Assembly (NCBI RefSeq): GCF_025460805.1
Contig: NZ_JAMXFJ010000025.1
Coordinates: 1 to 59,442, forward strand
From: Microvirga sesbaniae
GTDB taxonomy: Bacteria > Pseudomonadota > Alphaproteobacteria > Rhizobiales > Beijerinckiaceae
Direction of reading: 5' to 3'
DNA length: 59,442 nt
The stretch's first letter is position 1. Every line of letters starts with the position of its first letter. Shown piece by piece: positions 1 to 7,918 of this stretch. The notes under the pieces were generated by a model. That model did not search any database. It worked only from the letters and a program-made list of their open reading frames with translations, and was not told where the DNA came from. The position numbers were made by a program, and so were the translations under genes.

Positions 1-3
1 TCC

Positions 4-25
4 CCTTCGACGCCGGCGTCGAAGG
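4..25. repeat. 22-bp perfect palindrome upstream of tRNA
   Basis: CCTTCGACGCC is followed directly by its reverse complement GGCGTCGAAGG, with no loop. It ends 11 bases before the tRNA. It could be the 3' hairpin of a gene lying left of the window, but there is no T-run, so the role is unknown. Confidence 0.5.
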
Positions 26-36
26 CCCGACATTGC

Positions 37-113
<77 letters not shown>

Positions 114-120
114 AAACTCA

Positions 121-153
121 AAAGCCCCTGACGGCAAAAGCCGCAGGGGCTTT
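121..153 (+). terminator. Intrinsic terminator after tRNA-fMet
   Basis: AAAGCCCCTG (121-130) pairs with CAGGGGCTTT (144-153). An inner stem CGGC/GCCG closes an AAAA loop, with one bulged A at 131. It begins 7 bases after the CCA end, so it probably ends the tRNA transcript. The 3' arm supplies only three T residues. Confidence 0.8.
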
Positions 154-354
154 GTCGTATCCAGCGCAAAGCAGACCAACCCGAATTCCACTGAAAAGCT
201 GCAGCGGGTCCAGCCGGTGTGGCTCTCCGCTCATCGACCCACCTGCCCTCTTGAACCCATCCCGCGCCCGGACGCGGCGGCGCCCGTTCGCGTCATAGTG
301 CAAAATATCCAGCGGCCGCCTCGGCATTTTCGGGCACGCCGACGGGGGAAGGCG

Positions 355-360
355 TATAAT
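355..360 (+). promoter_or_regulatory. Possible -10 element for the RTX-type gene
   Basis: TATAAT lies 77 bases before the start codon at 438 inside an otherwise GC-rich gap (154-437). No good -35 match is present at the usual distance, so this is tentative. Nothing else is recognised in the gap. Confidence 0.3.
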
Positions 361-437
361 GGCCGCCTGAGAAATCGATCTCCGACAAACGGCCCGGATC
401 GTTTGCAGAATCCCGAGGGGCACCTTCGGAGGAAGTC

Positions 438-1193
438 ATGACGACCATCTTTGGCGACGACTGGCCCAATCTTCTCGACGGCACGTCTCGACGCGACGTG
501 ATCTACGGCTTCGGCAGCGACGATGATCTTTACGGCTTCGGCGGGAACGACGACATCTACGGCAGCTGGGGCTACGACATTCTGGTGGGTGGCAACGGCA
601 ACGACTACCTGAACGGGGGCGATGGTCCCGACGACCTCCACGGCGGGTCGGGCAACGACAGTCTCACCGGAGGCTACGGGTTCGACTTCCTGTTCGGGGA
701 CAGCGGCAACGACCGCCTGTCCGGCGGGGCGGATTACGACAACCTTTACGGCGGTTCGGGCCGGGATTCCCTCTCGGGCGGATCGAGCGACGATCTTCTC
801 GACGGCGGCTCGGGGCAGGACAGGCTGACCGGTGGAACTGGCGACGACGCCTTCCAGTTCACGCGTAACTCGTCAGGCATCACCAGCACAACCGCGGACA
901 CGATCACCGACTGGGCTCCGGCAACCGACTGGATCGCCATGAGGATCGCCGGAACCTCTGCCAATTACCGCGAGGCCGCCACGGGCGCGGCGTCCATCGA
1001 ACAGGCGGCATCCCAAGCGGAGGCGACATTCACGAGCGCCAGCATCGCTCATGTGTTCCTCTACAATGCCCAGACGGATACGGGCTATCTGCTGTCCGAT
1101 CTCAACAACGACAACCGGTTCGACACCGGCGTCATCCTGACGGGAGCCGGCAGTGCCGCGGACATGAACTATCGCTACATCATCAATCTTTAG
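438..1193 (+). CDS. Small RTX-type calcium-binding repeat protein
   Basis: This 251-residue protein is probably secreted. Residues ~20-135 are a run of Gly/Asp-rich nonapeptides of the GGxGxDxLxGG type (for example GGNGNDYLNGG and GGSGNDSLTGG). These fold into a calcium-bound parallel beta-roll. The remainder ends in a segment with the D-x-I-x-D-W pattern seen after RTX repeats in serralysin-like proteins, where the type I secretion signal lies. There is no N-terminal signal peptide and no enzymatic domain, so it looks like an RTX domain on its own. GGAGGAAG at 428-435 supports the start. No type I secretion genes are in the window. Confidence 0.85.
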   Translation: MTTIFGDDWPNLLDGTSRRDVIYGFGSDDDLYGFGGNDDIYGSWGYDILVGGNGNDYLNGGDGPDDLHGGSGNDSLTGGYGFDFLFGDSGNDRLSGGADYDNLYGGSGRDSLSGGSSDDLLDGGSGQDRLTGGTGDDAFQFTRNSSGITSTTADTITDWAPATDWIAMRIAGTSANYREAATGAASIEQAASQAEATFTSASIAHVFLYNAQTDTGYLLSDLNNDNRFDTGVILTGAGSAADMNYRYIINL

Positions 1194-1203
1194 CGCATCG
1201 CGA

Positions 1204-1237
1204 GAAAGCGCATCGGTCTTTGGCCCGATGCGCTTTC
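1204..1237. terminator. Strong hairpin between convergent genes
   Basis: GAAAGCGCATCGG (1204-1216) and CCGATGCGCTTTC (1225-1237) form a perfect 13-bp stem with an 8-base loop. It sits between the 3' ends of the RTX-type gene and the Gly/Tyr-rich gene, so it may end both transcripts. There is no T-run. The GCATCGG core also occurs in the dispersed palindromes elsewhere in the window. Confidence 0.55.
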
Positions 1238-1270
1238 GAGGAATGGAGCGCCGAAGCGCCGCGGCCGGGC

Positions 1271-1921
1271 TCAGTAGTTGCAGACCTGCTGACGGCGGAT
1301 GACGACCCGTCCATAAGGCCCGACGATGCGGCGGCGGACCCAGTAGCAATCTTCCCCATCGGCGACGGCGGCCGGGTAATATCCGTAGTACGGATAATCG
1401 TACCCATACCCATAGCCGTAATACGGATAGCTCAGCGCCCCGAGCGCCAGCCCTGCGGCCAAGACCCCTCCGTAATACGGGTAGCCGCGATAATAGTTGC
1501 GGTAATACGGATAGCCGCCGTAATAGCGCCCGTAATAACCCCGGTAATAGGGCCTGTACGCGCCGGCCACACCGCCATAATAGGGAGCACGGAAGCCATA
1601 GCCCGGCCGGCCGATGGCACCCACCCGGAAGTCCCCGCGGCCGAGGCCGGGGCCGGCAATCGCTCCGCCTCTGAAGCCGCCCATCCCTCCCCGCGGGATG
1701 AACATTCTCGAACCGCCGAAGCCGCCGCCGAAGCCGCCGCCCCGGAAAGCGCCCCCTCCTCCAAACCCGCCGCCCCGGAAAGCGCCGCCTCCACCAAATC
1801 CGCCGCCGCCGAAGCCGCCTCCCCGGAACCCGCCTCCGCCGAAGCGCTGGGCATAGGCATCGGCTGGAACGAGAAGTGCGCTCGCCGCGAGCGCCCCGAT
1901 CGCCAAGAGAATCCTGTTCAT
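1271..1921 (-). CDS. Secreted Gly/Tyr-rich protein, function unknown
   Basis: The 216-residue product starts with a clear Sec signal peptide (MNRILLAIGALAASALL, predicted cleavage after an A-x-A near residue 24). A ~65-residue block of GGGGF/RGGGF repeats follows, then a Tyr/Gly/Pro block (YYGGYPYYRNYYRG type). The conserved-looking tail has two cysteines, CYWVRRRIVGPYG and VCNY. GGGAGG lies 6 bases before the ATG at 1921; in-frame ATGs further upstream lack this. The composition recalls sulfur-globule-like and Gly-rich envelope proteins of rhizobia, but no enzymatic fold is visible. An open frame on the opposite strand is a composition artefact. Confidence 0.8.
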   Translation of the reverse strand: MNRILLAIGALAASALLVPADAYAQRFGGGGFRGGGFGGGGFGGGGAFRGGGFGGGGAFRGGGFGGGFGGSRMFIPRGGMGGFRGGAIAGPGLGRGDFRVGAIGRPGYGFRAPYYGGVAGAYRPYYRGYYGRYYGGYPYYRNYYRGYPYYGGVLAAGLALGALSYPYYGYGYGYDYPYYGYYPAAVADGEDCYWVRRRIVGPYGRVVIRRQQVCNY

Positions 1922-2156
1922 CGCCATCCTCCCGTGTGCCGGCTCGTATGCTCGAGGCATGAGGCAGGAACCATCAGGGCGACGATCGTACATCCTTCCC
2001 GCAAGGCCGCTTGATCGTTCGGGACAAAAAACGAGAATTTTCGACCAGGGAGCATACCCATTCCGGCGATGTGTTGCGGCCCGAAACCCTTGACCGCCGC
2101 TGCGTCCGGCAGGGGCTGGACTCCCGACAGGGTGCCCGTCGCCTCTCCGCCCCGCT

Positions 2157-2987
2157 TCACCCGCCCTTCACGGCTCCGGCCGTGAGGCCGGCTACGATCT
2201 GGCGCTGGGCCACGATGGTGAGGACCAGGACCGGCAGGGTCACGATCAGGGCCGCGGCCGCCAGCGGTCCCCAGCTCAGCTGCTCGAAAGACAGCATGTT
2301 GTAGACGGCGACCGGCAGGGTCCTGGTCTCCCGGCCCGCCAGGACGACGCCGAACACGAAGTTGTTCCAGGAGAAGATCACCGCCAGGATGAACGCCACC
2401 GTGATCCCCGGCTTGGCAATGGGAAGGGCGATATGGCGGAACACGTCCCACCGGTTGGCGCCGTCGATGACGGCGGCCTCTTCAAGCTCGAGCGGCGTCG
2501 TTTCGAAATAGCCGATCATGATCCAGATGACGATGGGCACCGTGATCACGAGGTGGGCGATGATCTGTGGGAGAAGCGTGCCCATCAGCCCCAGCCACTG
2601 GAAGAGCAGGAACAGGGGGATGAGGTACGAAAGCCCCGGGGTCATGCGGGCGATGAGCACGACCACGGCAGCCTTGGTCGCCTTCATTCTGGCGATGCCA
2701 TAGCCGGCCGGCACGCCGATCAGCAGGGCGAGCCCGGTGGCGGCGCCAGTCACGATCACGCTGTTGAGGAAGAAGAGCCCGAAGCGGTTCGATTCGAACA
2801 CGCCCGTATAGTTCTTCCAGGCGAAGCGCTCCGGGATCAGGATCGGCGGATAGGCGGCGTTGTCGACCTCGAACTTGAGCGAGAGCGAAATCATCCAAAG
2901 GAAGAACAGGATTGCAGGCGATACCAGCACGATCCCGACGAACAGCAGGCCGAGCGAACGGGCGACTTTGCGAAGGTTCATGCTCAT
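2157..2987 (-). CDS. Carbohydrate ABC transporter permease (MalG type)
   Basis: This 276-residue inner-membrane permease is of the binding-protein-dependent sugar importer class. Six hydrophobic segments are visible, the first at residues ~12-35. The EAA loop that contacts the ATPase reads EEAAVIDGANRWDVFRHIAL. The start at 2987 overlaps the stop of the upstream permease by ATGA, so the two are translationally coupled. It is the last gene of a three-gene operon (binding protein, MalF-type, MalG-type). No ATPase gene accompanies it, so the substrate is imported with an ATPase encoded elsewhere. Confidence 0.92.
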   Translation of the reverse strand: MSMNLRKVARSLGLLFVGIVLVSPAILFFLWMISLSLKFEVDNAAYPPILIPERFAWKNYTGVFESNRFGLFFLNSVIVTGAATGLALLIGVPAGYGIARMKATKAAVVVLIARMTPGLSYLIPLFLLFQWLGLMGTLLPQIIAHLVITVPIVIWIMIGYFETTPLELEEAAVIDGANRWDVFRHIALPIAKPGITVAFILAVIFSWNNFVFGVVLAGRETRTLPVAVYNMLSFEQLSWGPLAAAALIVTLPVLVLTIVAQRQIVAGLTAGAVKGG

Positions 2988-3916
2988 GCCTGAACGTCCA
3001 TCCATTTCGTGCGCTGCCGAAGATGGAGCATGAGGAGAGACAATGCGATCACGATGGCGAAGAAGACGACCGCGATCGCCGATCCGTAGCCGACATCGTA
3101 ATAGGCGAATGCCACGCTGTAGAGATAGAGGTTGATGGTTTCCGAGGCCGTGCCGGGTCCGCCCTGGGTGATCGCGTAGATGATGTCGAAGCTCTTCAGG
3201 GCGTCGATGGTCCGGATGATCACCGCCACCATGAGGAACGGGGCGATCATCGGCAGCGTGATGTAGCGGAACTGCTGAAGGATCGTCGCTCCGTCGATGG
3301 AGGCGCTCTCGTAGGGTTCCGTCGGGATGGCCGCGAGACCGCCCAGGACGATCAGCATGACGAGGGGCGTCCATTGCCAGGTCTCGACGAGAACCAGCGA
3401 CGGGATCACCGTGGACGGGTTGAACACCCAGGCCTGGGGCCCGATGCCCACGAGGGACAGAAGATAGTTCAGCACCCCCAGCTGCGGATGGAACATCATC
3501 GTCCAGACGAGCGCGACGGCTACGGGCGTCGCCATCATGGGCATGACGAACACGCCGCGCAGAACTCCACGGAAGGGCAGACGGGAGTTGAAGATGAGTG
3601 CAGCCAGCGTCCCGAAGATCAGCGGCAGCACGACGGCCAGGATCGTGTAGACAAGGGTGTGGCCGACCGACGTGAGAAAGCGCTCGTCCGAGGCGAGACG
3701 CAGATAGTTGGACAGGCCGGCGAAGCGCCTCGCTCCGCCGACCGTCCACTCATGCAGGCTCATCCAGACCGTGAAGACCCACGGGAAGACGATCACCGAC
3801 CCCACCACGGCCACGGCGGGCACGACGAAGGGCCAGTAGAGGCTCTTCGGGCTCGCGTCCGGGGCGGGTGCCGGCTCCGTCGCCGGCGTGACCTGGCGTT
3901 CAGCGATGGTGGCCAT
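2984..3916 (-). CDS. Carbohydrate ABC transporter permease (MalF type)
   Basis: This 310-residue partner permease has a Pro/Ala-rich cytoplasmic N-terminus (residues 1-25) followed by about six membrane segments. Its EAA loop reads EPYESASIDGATILQQF, the site that docks on the ATPase. The gene follows the solute-binding protein by 42 bp and overlaps the next permease by 4 bp. The substrate cannot be read from the sequence. The divergent aldolase/kinase operon suggests a sugar or sugar acid. Confidence 0.92.
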   Translation of the reverse strand: MATIAERQVTPATEPAPAPDASPKSLYWPFVVPAVAVVGSVIVFPWVFTVWMSLHEWTVGGARRFAGLSNYLRLASDERFLTSVGHTLVYTILAVVLPLIFGTLAALIFNSRLPFRGVLRGVFVMPMMATPVAVALVWTMMFHPQLGVLNYLLSLVGIGPQAWVFNPSTVIPSLVLVETWQWTPLVMLIVLGGLAAIPTEPYESASIDGATILQQFRYITLPMIAPFLMVAVIIRTIDALKSFDIIYAITQGGPGTASETINLYLYSVAFAYYDVGYGSAIAVVFFAIVIALSLLMLHLRQRTKWMDVQA

Positions 3917-3958
3917 GGATATGCTCCGCCATCGTGATCATCTCCCGTCGGGCGCGCA

Positions 3959-5296
3959 TCAGGCCTTCTCGCTGCGCTCAAGGATCGGCTTGAACTGTTC
4001 CGTCGCCTTCTTCATCTCGGCGGCCGGATCGCCGCCTCCCAGAAGATTGGTCAGGCCGATGCCGACGATGTCTCGGAACTCGGTGACCGGCTGGATGACG
4101 GGAAGGCCCAGCTTGCTGATCTTGCCCGATTCCACCACCGCGTCGATCCAGGCCGGGGGCATCTTCACGCCCTTGCGGGTCTCGGGATCGTTGAGGATCG
4201 ACTGGCGGAACGGTACGCCGCCGCCCGCCTGCAGCAGGCGAGCGCCCATCAGCTTCGAGACCGCCCACTGGCAGTAGAGATAGGCCGCCTCCTTGTTCTT
4301 GCTGGCGGCCGTGACCCCGATGCCGTCGCCGAATGTCGCCGAAGCCTGCGCCTTGGGGCCCCGCGGCATGACCCCGTAGCCGACCTTGCCGACGACCCGT
4401 GACTTTTCCGGATCCTCCAGCGGCGGCGCGAAGCCGACGCCGTCGAGCCACATGCCGATCTTGCCCTGCAGGAAGGCCGACTGACATTCCGACCAGTTGA
4501 AGCCGGCCACGCCCTGCGGGGCGGATTTGGTGAGAAGGCGCTGATAGAGTTTGGCGGCTTCGATGCCCTCGGGCGAATCCGTCATCAGGTTGCCGTTGGC
4601 ATCGACGGGATCGACACCGTGGCCCAGGAGGAAGCTCGTCCAGACGGGGACATTGGCGTTCTTGAGGCCACGGGCAACGAAGCCGTAGGTCCCCTCCTTC
4701 GAATCCGTCAGGGCTTCCGCAGCCTTCACCATCTCCTCGAAGGTCTGCGGATAGGCGAGCCCCTTCTTGGCGAACAGGTCCTTGTTCCAGTACACCATCC
4801 AGTAATCGACCGAGAACGGCAGCGACAGCATCTGGCCCTGCGGGTTTTTGGCATAGAGCAGGCCGGCCTGGGAGAAGTCGCTCTCGGTGAGGCTCGGATC
4901 CGTCAGTTCAGGATTCTTCATGAAGCCGCTGATGTCGGCGAGCCACTTGGCCTTCTCGAACTGGCGCTTCTGCACATGGTAGCTGATATGCACCACATCG
5001 AAGCTCGGGCTGCCCGAGTTCAGCTCGATCACGGCCTTCTGCCGCTGCTGCTGTTCGGGCGTCTGCTCCGACGAGACCTCGATCCCGGTCAGGTCGATGA
5101 ATTCCTTCTCGAACTTCTGCAGAACCTCGCCGCGCGGGCTCTTGACCAGGTTCACGCCGATCTTCGTGCCGGCGTATTTCTTCCAGTTCACGTCCGCAAA
5201 GGCAGGCGCGACGCCGCCCAGGCCGTATGCGGCGGTCGCGGCCGCCGTGCTTGCGAGAAATGTACGACGCGTAAACGATCCGCCCGTGGCAGCCAT
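3959..5296 (-). CDS. Extracellular sugar-binding protein, Tat-exported
   Basis: This 445-residue solute-binding protein belongs to the ABC sugar-binding (family 1/UgpB-like) group. The N-terminus carries a twin-arginine signal (SFTRRTFLAS, then an Ala-rich core, cleavage near PAFA-DV), so it folds before export to the periplasm. The start at 5296 is preceded by GGAGG at 8 bases; a longer reading frame to 5341 lacks a comparable site. It is first in the operon with the two permeases and shares a short divergent promoter region with the DapA-family gene, so one regulator probably controls both. Confidence 0.92.
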   Translation of the reverse strand: MAATGGSFTRRTFLASTAAATAAYGLGGVAPAFADVNWKKYAGTKIGVNLVKSPRGEVLQKFEKEFIDLTGIEVSSEQTPEQQQRQKAVIELNSGSPSFDVVHISYHVQKRQFEKAKWLADISGFMKNPELTDPSLTESDFSQAGLLYAKNPQGQMLSLPFSVDYWMVYWNKDLFAKKGLAYPQTFEEMVKAAEALTDSKEGTYGFVARGLKNANVPVWTSFLLGHGVDPVDANGNLMTDSPEGIEAAKLYQRLLTKSAPQGVAGFNWSECQSAFLQGKIGMWLDGVGFAPPLEDPEKSRVVGKVGYGVMPRGPKAQASATFGDGIGVTAASKNKEAAYLYCQWAVSKLMGARLLQAGGGVPFRQSILNDPETRKGVKMPPAWIDAVVESGKISKLGLPVIQPVTEFRDIVGIGLTNLLGGGDPAAEMKKATEQFKPILERSEKA

Positions 5297-5371
5297 GATC
5301 ACTTCCTCCGTGTTTGAGCGTAACGGTCCGTTCGGACTCATTTCCGTGCTTGCAACCGATTAAGCACCATG

Positions 5372-5381
5372 TAACATGTTA
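5372..5381. promoter_or_regulatory. Palindromic operator candidate in divergent promoter
   Basis: TAACATGTTA is a perfect 10-bp palindrome, and CATGTAACATG overlaps it as a second inverted repeat. It lies in the 139-bp gap between the divergent binding-protein gene and the aldolase gene. The GntR regulator encoded two genes away is the obvious candidate ligand. This is inferred from position and symmetry only. Confidence 0.5.
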
Positions 5382-5435
5382 GTGTCAACACAGCAGTTGC
5401 CCGGCTTCGCATCGAAGCTGTTCCTGGAGGCGCCC

Positions 5436-6323
5436 GTGTCGCTCAGCTTCGGCATCAGTCCTGCCCTCGTTACCCCCTTTCTGGACGGAAAGGTGGACGT
5501 TCATCGCCTGGCTTCCCATGCCAAGGATTGCCTTGCCCGGGGCTGCCGGACGGCGACCCTGTTCGGGACGACCGGTGAGGGTCCCTCCGTCGGCGCGACG
5601 GAGCGCGAGCGCGTCGCCCACGAAATGGTGGGACATGGGATCCCGGCCGAGAAGCTCGTGGAGGGCGTGATCGCCTGCTCGCCGGAGGAGGCCGCGTCCA
5701 GCACCAGCCAGGCGCTGCGTCGCGGAGCCCATGCGGTGCTGCTGGCACCGCCCTTCTACTTCCGCCCTGCCCCGGACGATGCCGTGCTCGATTGGTATTC
5801 GGCCGTGTTCGACGCCGTCGGCGGCGATCTTCGGGACATCATTCTCTACCACATTCCCGGCATGACCGGCGTTCCCCTGTCACACACGGTCATCGCACAC
5901 CTGCGGGATCGCTATCCCGGGGCCATCCGGGGCGTCAAAGACAGCGCCGGCAACCCCGAGGCCACATTCGCTCTCATCGAGGCCTTTCCCGAGCTCGACA
6001 TCCTGGTCGGCGACGAAACCTATCTCGGGCGCGCCTGCGCGGCGGGCGCGGCGGGATCCATCTGCGGCGTGGCCAACGTTCTGCCGGAGGCTGTCATCGA
6101 GCTGGCGGAGAACGGACGGGACGACCCACGCATCGTCGCGCTGGTTCAGGAGATCTGCCGCCACCCCATCGTTCCGATGGTGAAGGCGCTCACGGCCCAC
6201 GTGCGCAAAGACCCGGTCTGGGCGGTCGCCAGGCCCCCGCTTCCGACGCTGGACGAACGGACGACCGCGCGAGCGGTCTCGCTGCTCGAGCCGTTCGGGC
6301 CCGTGATCAAGGCCGTTGCATGA
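5436..6323 (+). CDS. DapA/NAL-superfamily aldolase or dehydratase
   Basis: This 295-residue class I (Schiff-base) aldolase-fold enzyme belongs to the dihydrodipicolinate synthase/N-acetylneuraminate lyase superfamily. Visible hallmarks are GTTGEGPS near residue 47 (substrate carboxylate loop), the catalytic Tyr in YHIPGMTG and the Schiff-base Lys in GVKDSAGN. A GTG start at 5436 with GGAGG five bases upstream gives the normal family length. It overlaps the next gene by ATGA. Being next to a sugar importer and a sugar kinase, it probably cleaves or dehydrates a 2-keto-3-deoxy sugar acid rather than making lysine precursors. The exact substrate is unknown. Confidence 0.88.
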   Translation: MSLSFGISPALVTPFLDGKVDVHRLASHAKDCLARGCRTATLFGTTGEGPSVGATERERVAHEMVGHGIPAEKLVEGVIACSPEEAASSTSQALRRGAHAVLLAPPFYFRPAPDDAVLDWYSAVFDAVGGDLRDIILYHIPGMTGVPLSHTVIAHLRDRYPGAIRGVKDSAGNPEATFALIEAFPELDILVGDETYLGRACAAGAAGSICGVANVLPEAVIELAENGRDDPRIVALVQEICRHPIVPMVKALTAHVRKDPVWAVARPPLPTLDERTTARAVSLLEPFGPVIKAVA

Positions 6324-6994
6324 GCATCGCCCGCCCGGTCCCCCGCACGGAGATCAAGCTGCGCGAGCGGGCCTATGACGTCTTTACCGAACAGCTTCTG
6401 CGGAGCCAGATCAAGCCCGGTCAGTTCGTGACCCAGAGGGAGCTGGTCGCCCTTACCGGACAGCCTCTGGGCGCTATCCGCGAGCTGATCCCCCGGCTGG
6501 AAGCGGAAGGCTTGATCGTCACCGTCCCGCAACGCGGGCTGCAGGTTCTGCCGCTCGACATCACGCTGATCCGCAACGCCTTCCAGTTCCGGCTGATCCT
6601 GGAACGGGAGGCGATCGCCGTTTTCACCCAGACCGCCAGCGATGCCGCGATCGCACGGATCGAAGCCGCCCACCAGTCGATCGTCGACGCCGCCCGGGAC
6701 GGCCTGACCCACCATCTGATCGCCACAGCCCAGCAGGTCGACCGGGAGTTTCACGAGACGGTGATCGACGACCTGAACAACGAGATCATTTCAAGAGCCT
6801 ACCGGGTGAACTGGATCAAGGTTCGGCTCATCCGTCAGAGCGAGACGAGCCTCGACGAGGATCTCGTGATCCCGGTGATGCGGGAGCACCTCGCCATCAT
6901 CGCGGCCATGAAGCGGCGCGACACCGCGGCGGCCGTGGAGGCCGCCATCGCTCACGTCATGAACGCGCGCGCGCGGGCGCTCAGGCTCGAATAG
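6320..6994 (+). CDS. GntR-family regulator with FCD ligand domain
   Basis: This 224-residue transcription factor has a winged helix at residues ~10-75 (TQRELVALTGQPLGAIRELI recognition region) and an all-helical FCD ligand domain at ~85-215. The FCD metal-binding pattern is recognisable (DREFHETVI, a later MREHLAIIAA, and a final His in AIAHVMNA). Coupled by ATGA to the aldolase gene, it most likely senses the substrate or an intermediate. It probably acts on the palindrome in the divergent promoter at 5372-5381. Confidence 0.92.
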   Translation: MSIARPVPRTEIKLRERAYDVFTEQLLRSQIKPGQFVTQRELVALTGQPLGAIRELIPRLEAEGLIVTVPQRGLQVLPLDITLIRNAFQFRLILEREAIAVFTQTASDAAIARIEAAHQSIVDAARDGLTHHLIATAQQVDREFHETVIDDLNNEIISRAYRVNWIKVRLIRQSETSLDEDLVIPVMREHLAIIAAMKRRDTAAAVEAAIAHVMNARARALRLE

Positions 6995-6997
6995 GCG

Positions 6998-7918
6998 ATG
7001 AAGCGGAAACCGGTGATCTGTCTCGGATGCGCGTTCTGGGACACCATCTTCAAGATCGAGCGCATTCCCGGGCACGGAGCCAAGGTTCTGCCCGAGAAAG
7101 CCGTGCAGGTCGCGTCCGGAATGGCGACGGCCGCCGCGGTCACCATCGCCCGCCTCGGCGGCCATGTCGAGCTCTGGGCGCGGGTCGGAGACGATCCCAC
7201 GGGTGAGAGCTTCCTGCGCGACCTGTCGCATGAAGCCGTGCGCATCGATCGGATCCGCAGGGTTGAGGGTGCCCGGACGGCCTTTTCCACGATTCTCGTC
7301 GACCGTGAGGGCGAACGACTGGTGGTGCCCTACACCGACCCGTCGCTCGATCCGGATCCGAGCTGGCTGCCGCTCCAGGCAGTCGCCGATGCCGCGGCCG
7401 TCCTGGTCGACATGCGCTGGCCCGAAGGCGCACGGGCGCTCCTCGCCGAAGCGCGCCGTTGCGGGGTCCCGACCGTGCTCGACGCCGATGTCTCGCCTCC
7501 CGAGGCGCTGCGCGAGATGATGACGCTGGCAGACCACGTGCTGTTCTCCGAACCCGCCCTGCTCTCCCTGTCCGACCGTGGCACACCCGGCGAGGCGCTG
7601 CGGGATGTTGCGGCCGGGATCGAAGCGAATGTGGTCGGCGTGACGCTCGGCGCCGCCGGTGCCCTGATATGGCAGCGGGGCGGCTCGGGCGGCGACATCG
7701 CCACGGTCCCGTCGATCCCCGTCCGCGCCGTGGACACCTTGAACGCGGGCGATGTCTGGCACGGCACCTATGTCTATGGGCTGGTCAACGATTGGAATCT
7801 GGAGCCGAGGGTACGGATGGCCAATATGGCCGCCGCCATGAAATGCGAGCATTTCGGGGGGCGTCTCGGCTCTCCGACCCTCGATCAGCTTCTGGAGCGA
7901 AGTCGCGCCTCACCCTGA
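6998..7918 (+). CDS. PfkB-family sugar kinase, YihV-like
   Basis: This 306-residue ribokinase-fold kinase has a substrate loop near residue 40 (ASGMATAAAVTIARLGG), GRVGDD-like WARVGDDPTG, and the C-terminal catalytic signature DTLNAGDVWHGTY, where the Asp of AGD is the general base. The usual DTTGAGD has become DTLNAGD. Segments DMRWPEGA and TVLDADVSP...SEPALLSL resemble, as I recall them, the corresponding parts of E. coli YihV (6-deoxy-6-sulfofructose kinase). A sulfosugar or related ketose substrate is therefore possible. It starts 3 bp after the regulator's stop. Its 3' end overlaps the convergent dehydrogenase gene by 34 bp. Confidence 0.88.
   Translation: MKRKPVICLGCAFWDTIFKIERIPGHGAKVLPEKAVQVASGMATAAAVTIARLGGHVELWARVGDDPTGESFLRDLSHEAVRIDRIRRVEGARTAFSTILVDREGERLVVPYTDPSLDPDPSWLPLQAVADAAAVLVDMRWPEGARALLAEARRCGVPTVLDADVSPPEALREMMTLADHVLFSEPALLSLSDRGTPGEALRDVAAGIEANVVGVTLGAAGALIWQRGGSGGDIATVPSIPVRAVDTLNAGDVWHGTYVYGLVNDWNLEPRVRMANMAAAMKCEHFGGRLGSPTLDQLLERSRASP

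Noticed and set aside
1220..2014. Plus-strand open frame of 264 residues rich in Ala/Ser/Pro/Glu
   Set aside because: It is a shadow of the GGC/TAT-rich repeat gene on the minus strand, which has a signal peptide and a proper ribosome-binding site.
5436..6323. Housekeeping dapA (lysine biosynthesis)
   Set aside because: Coupling by ATGA to a GntR regulator and a sugar kinase, opposite a sugar importer, points to a catabolic member of the superfamily.
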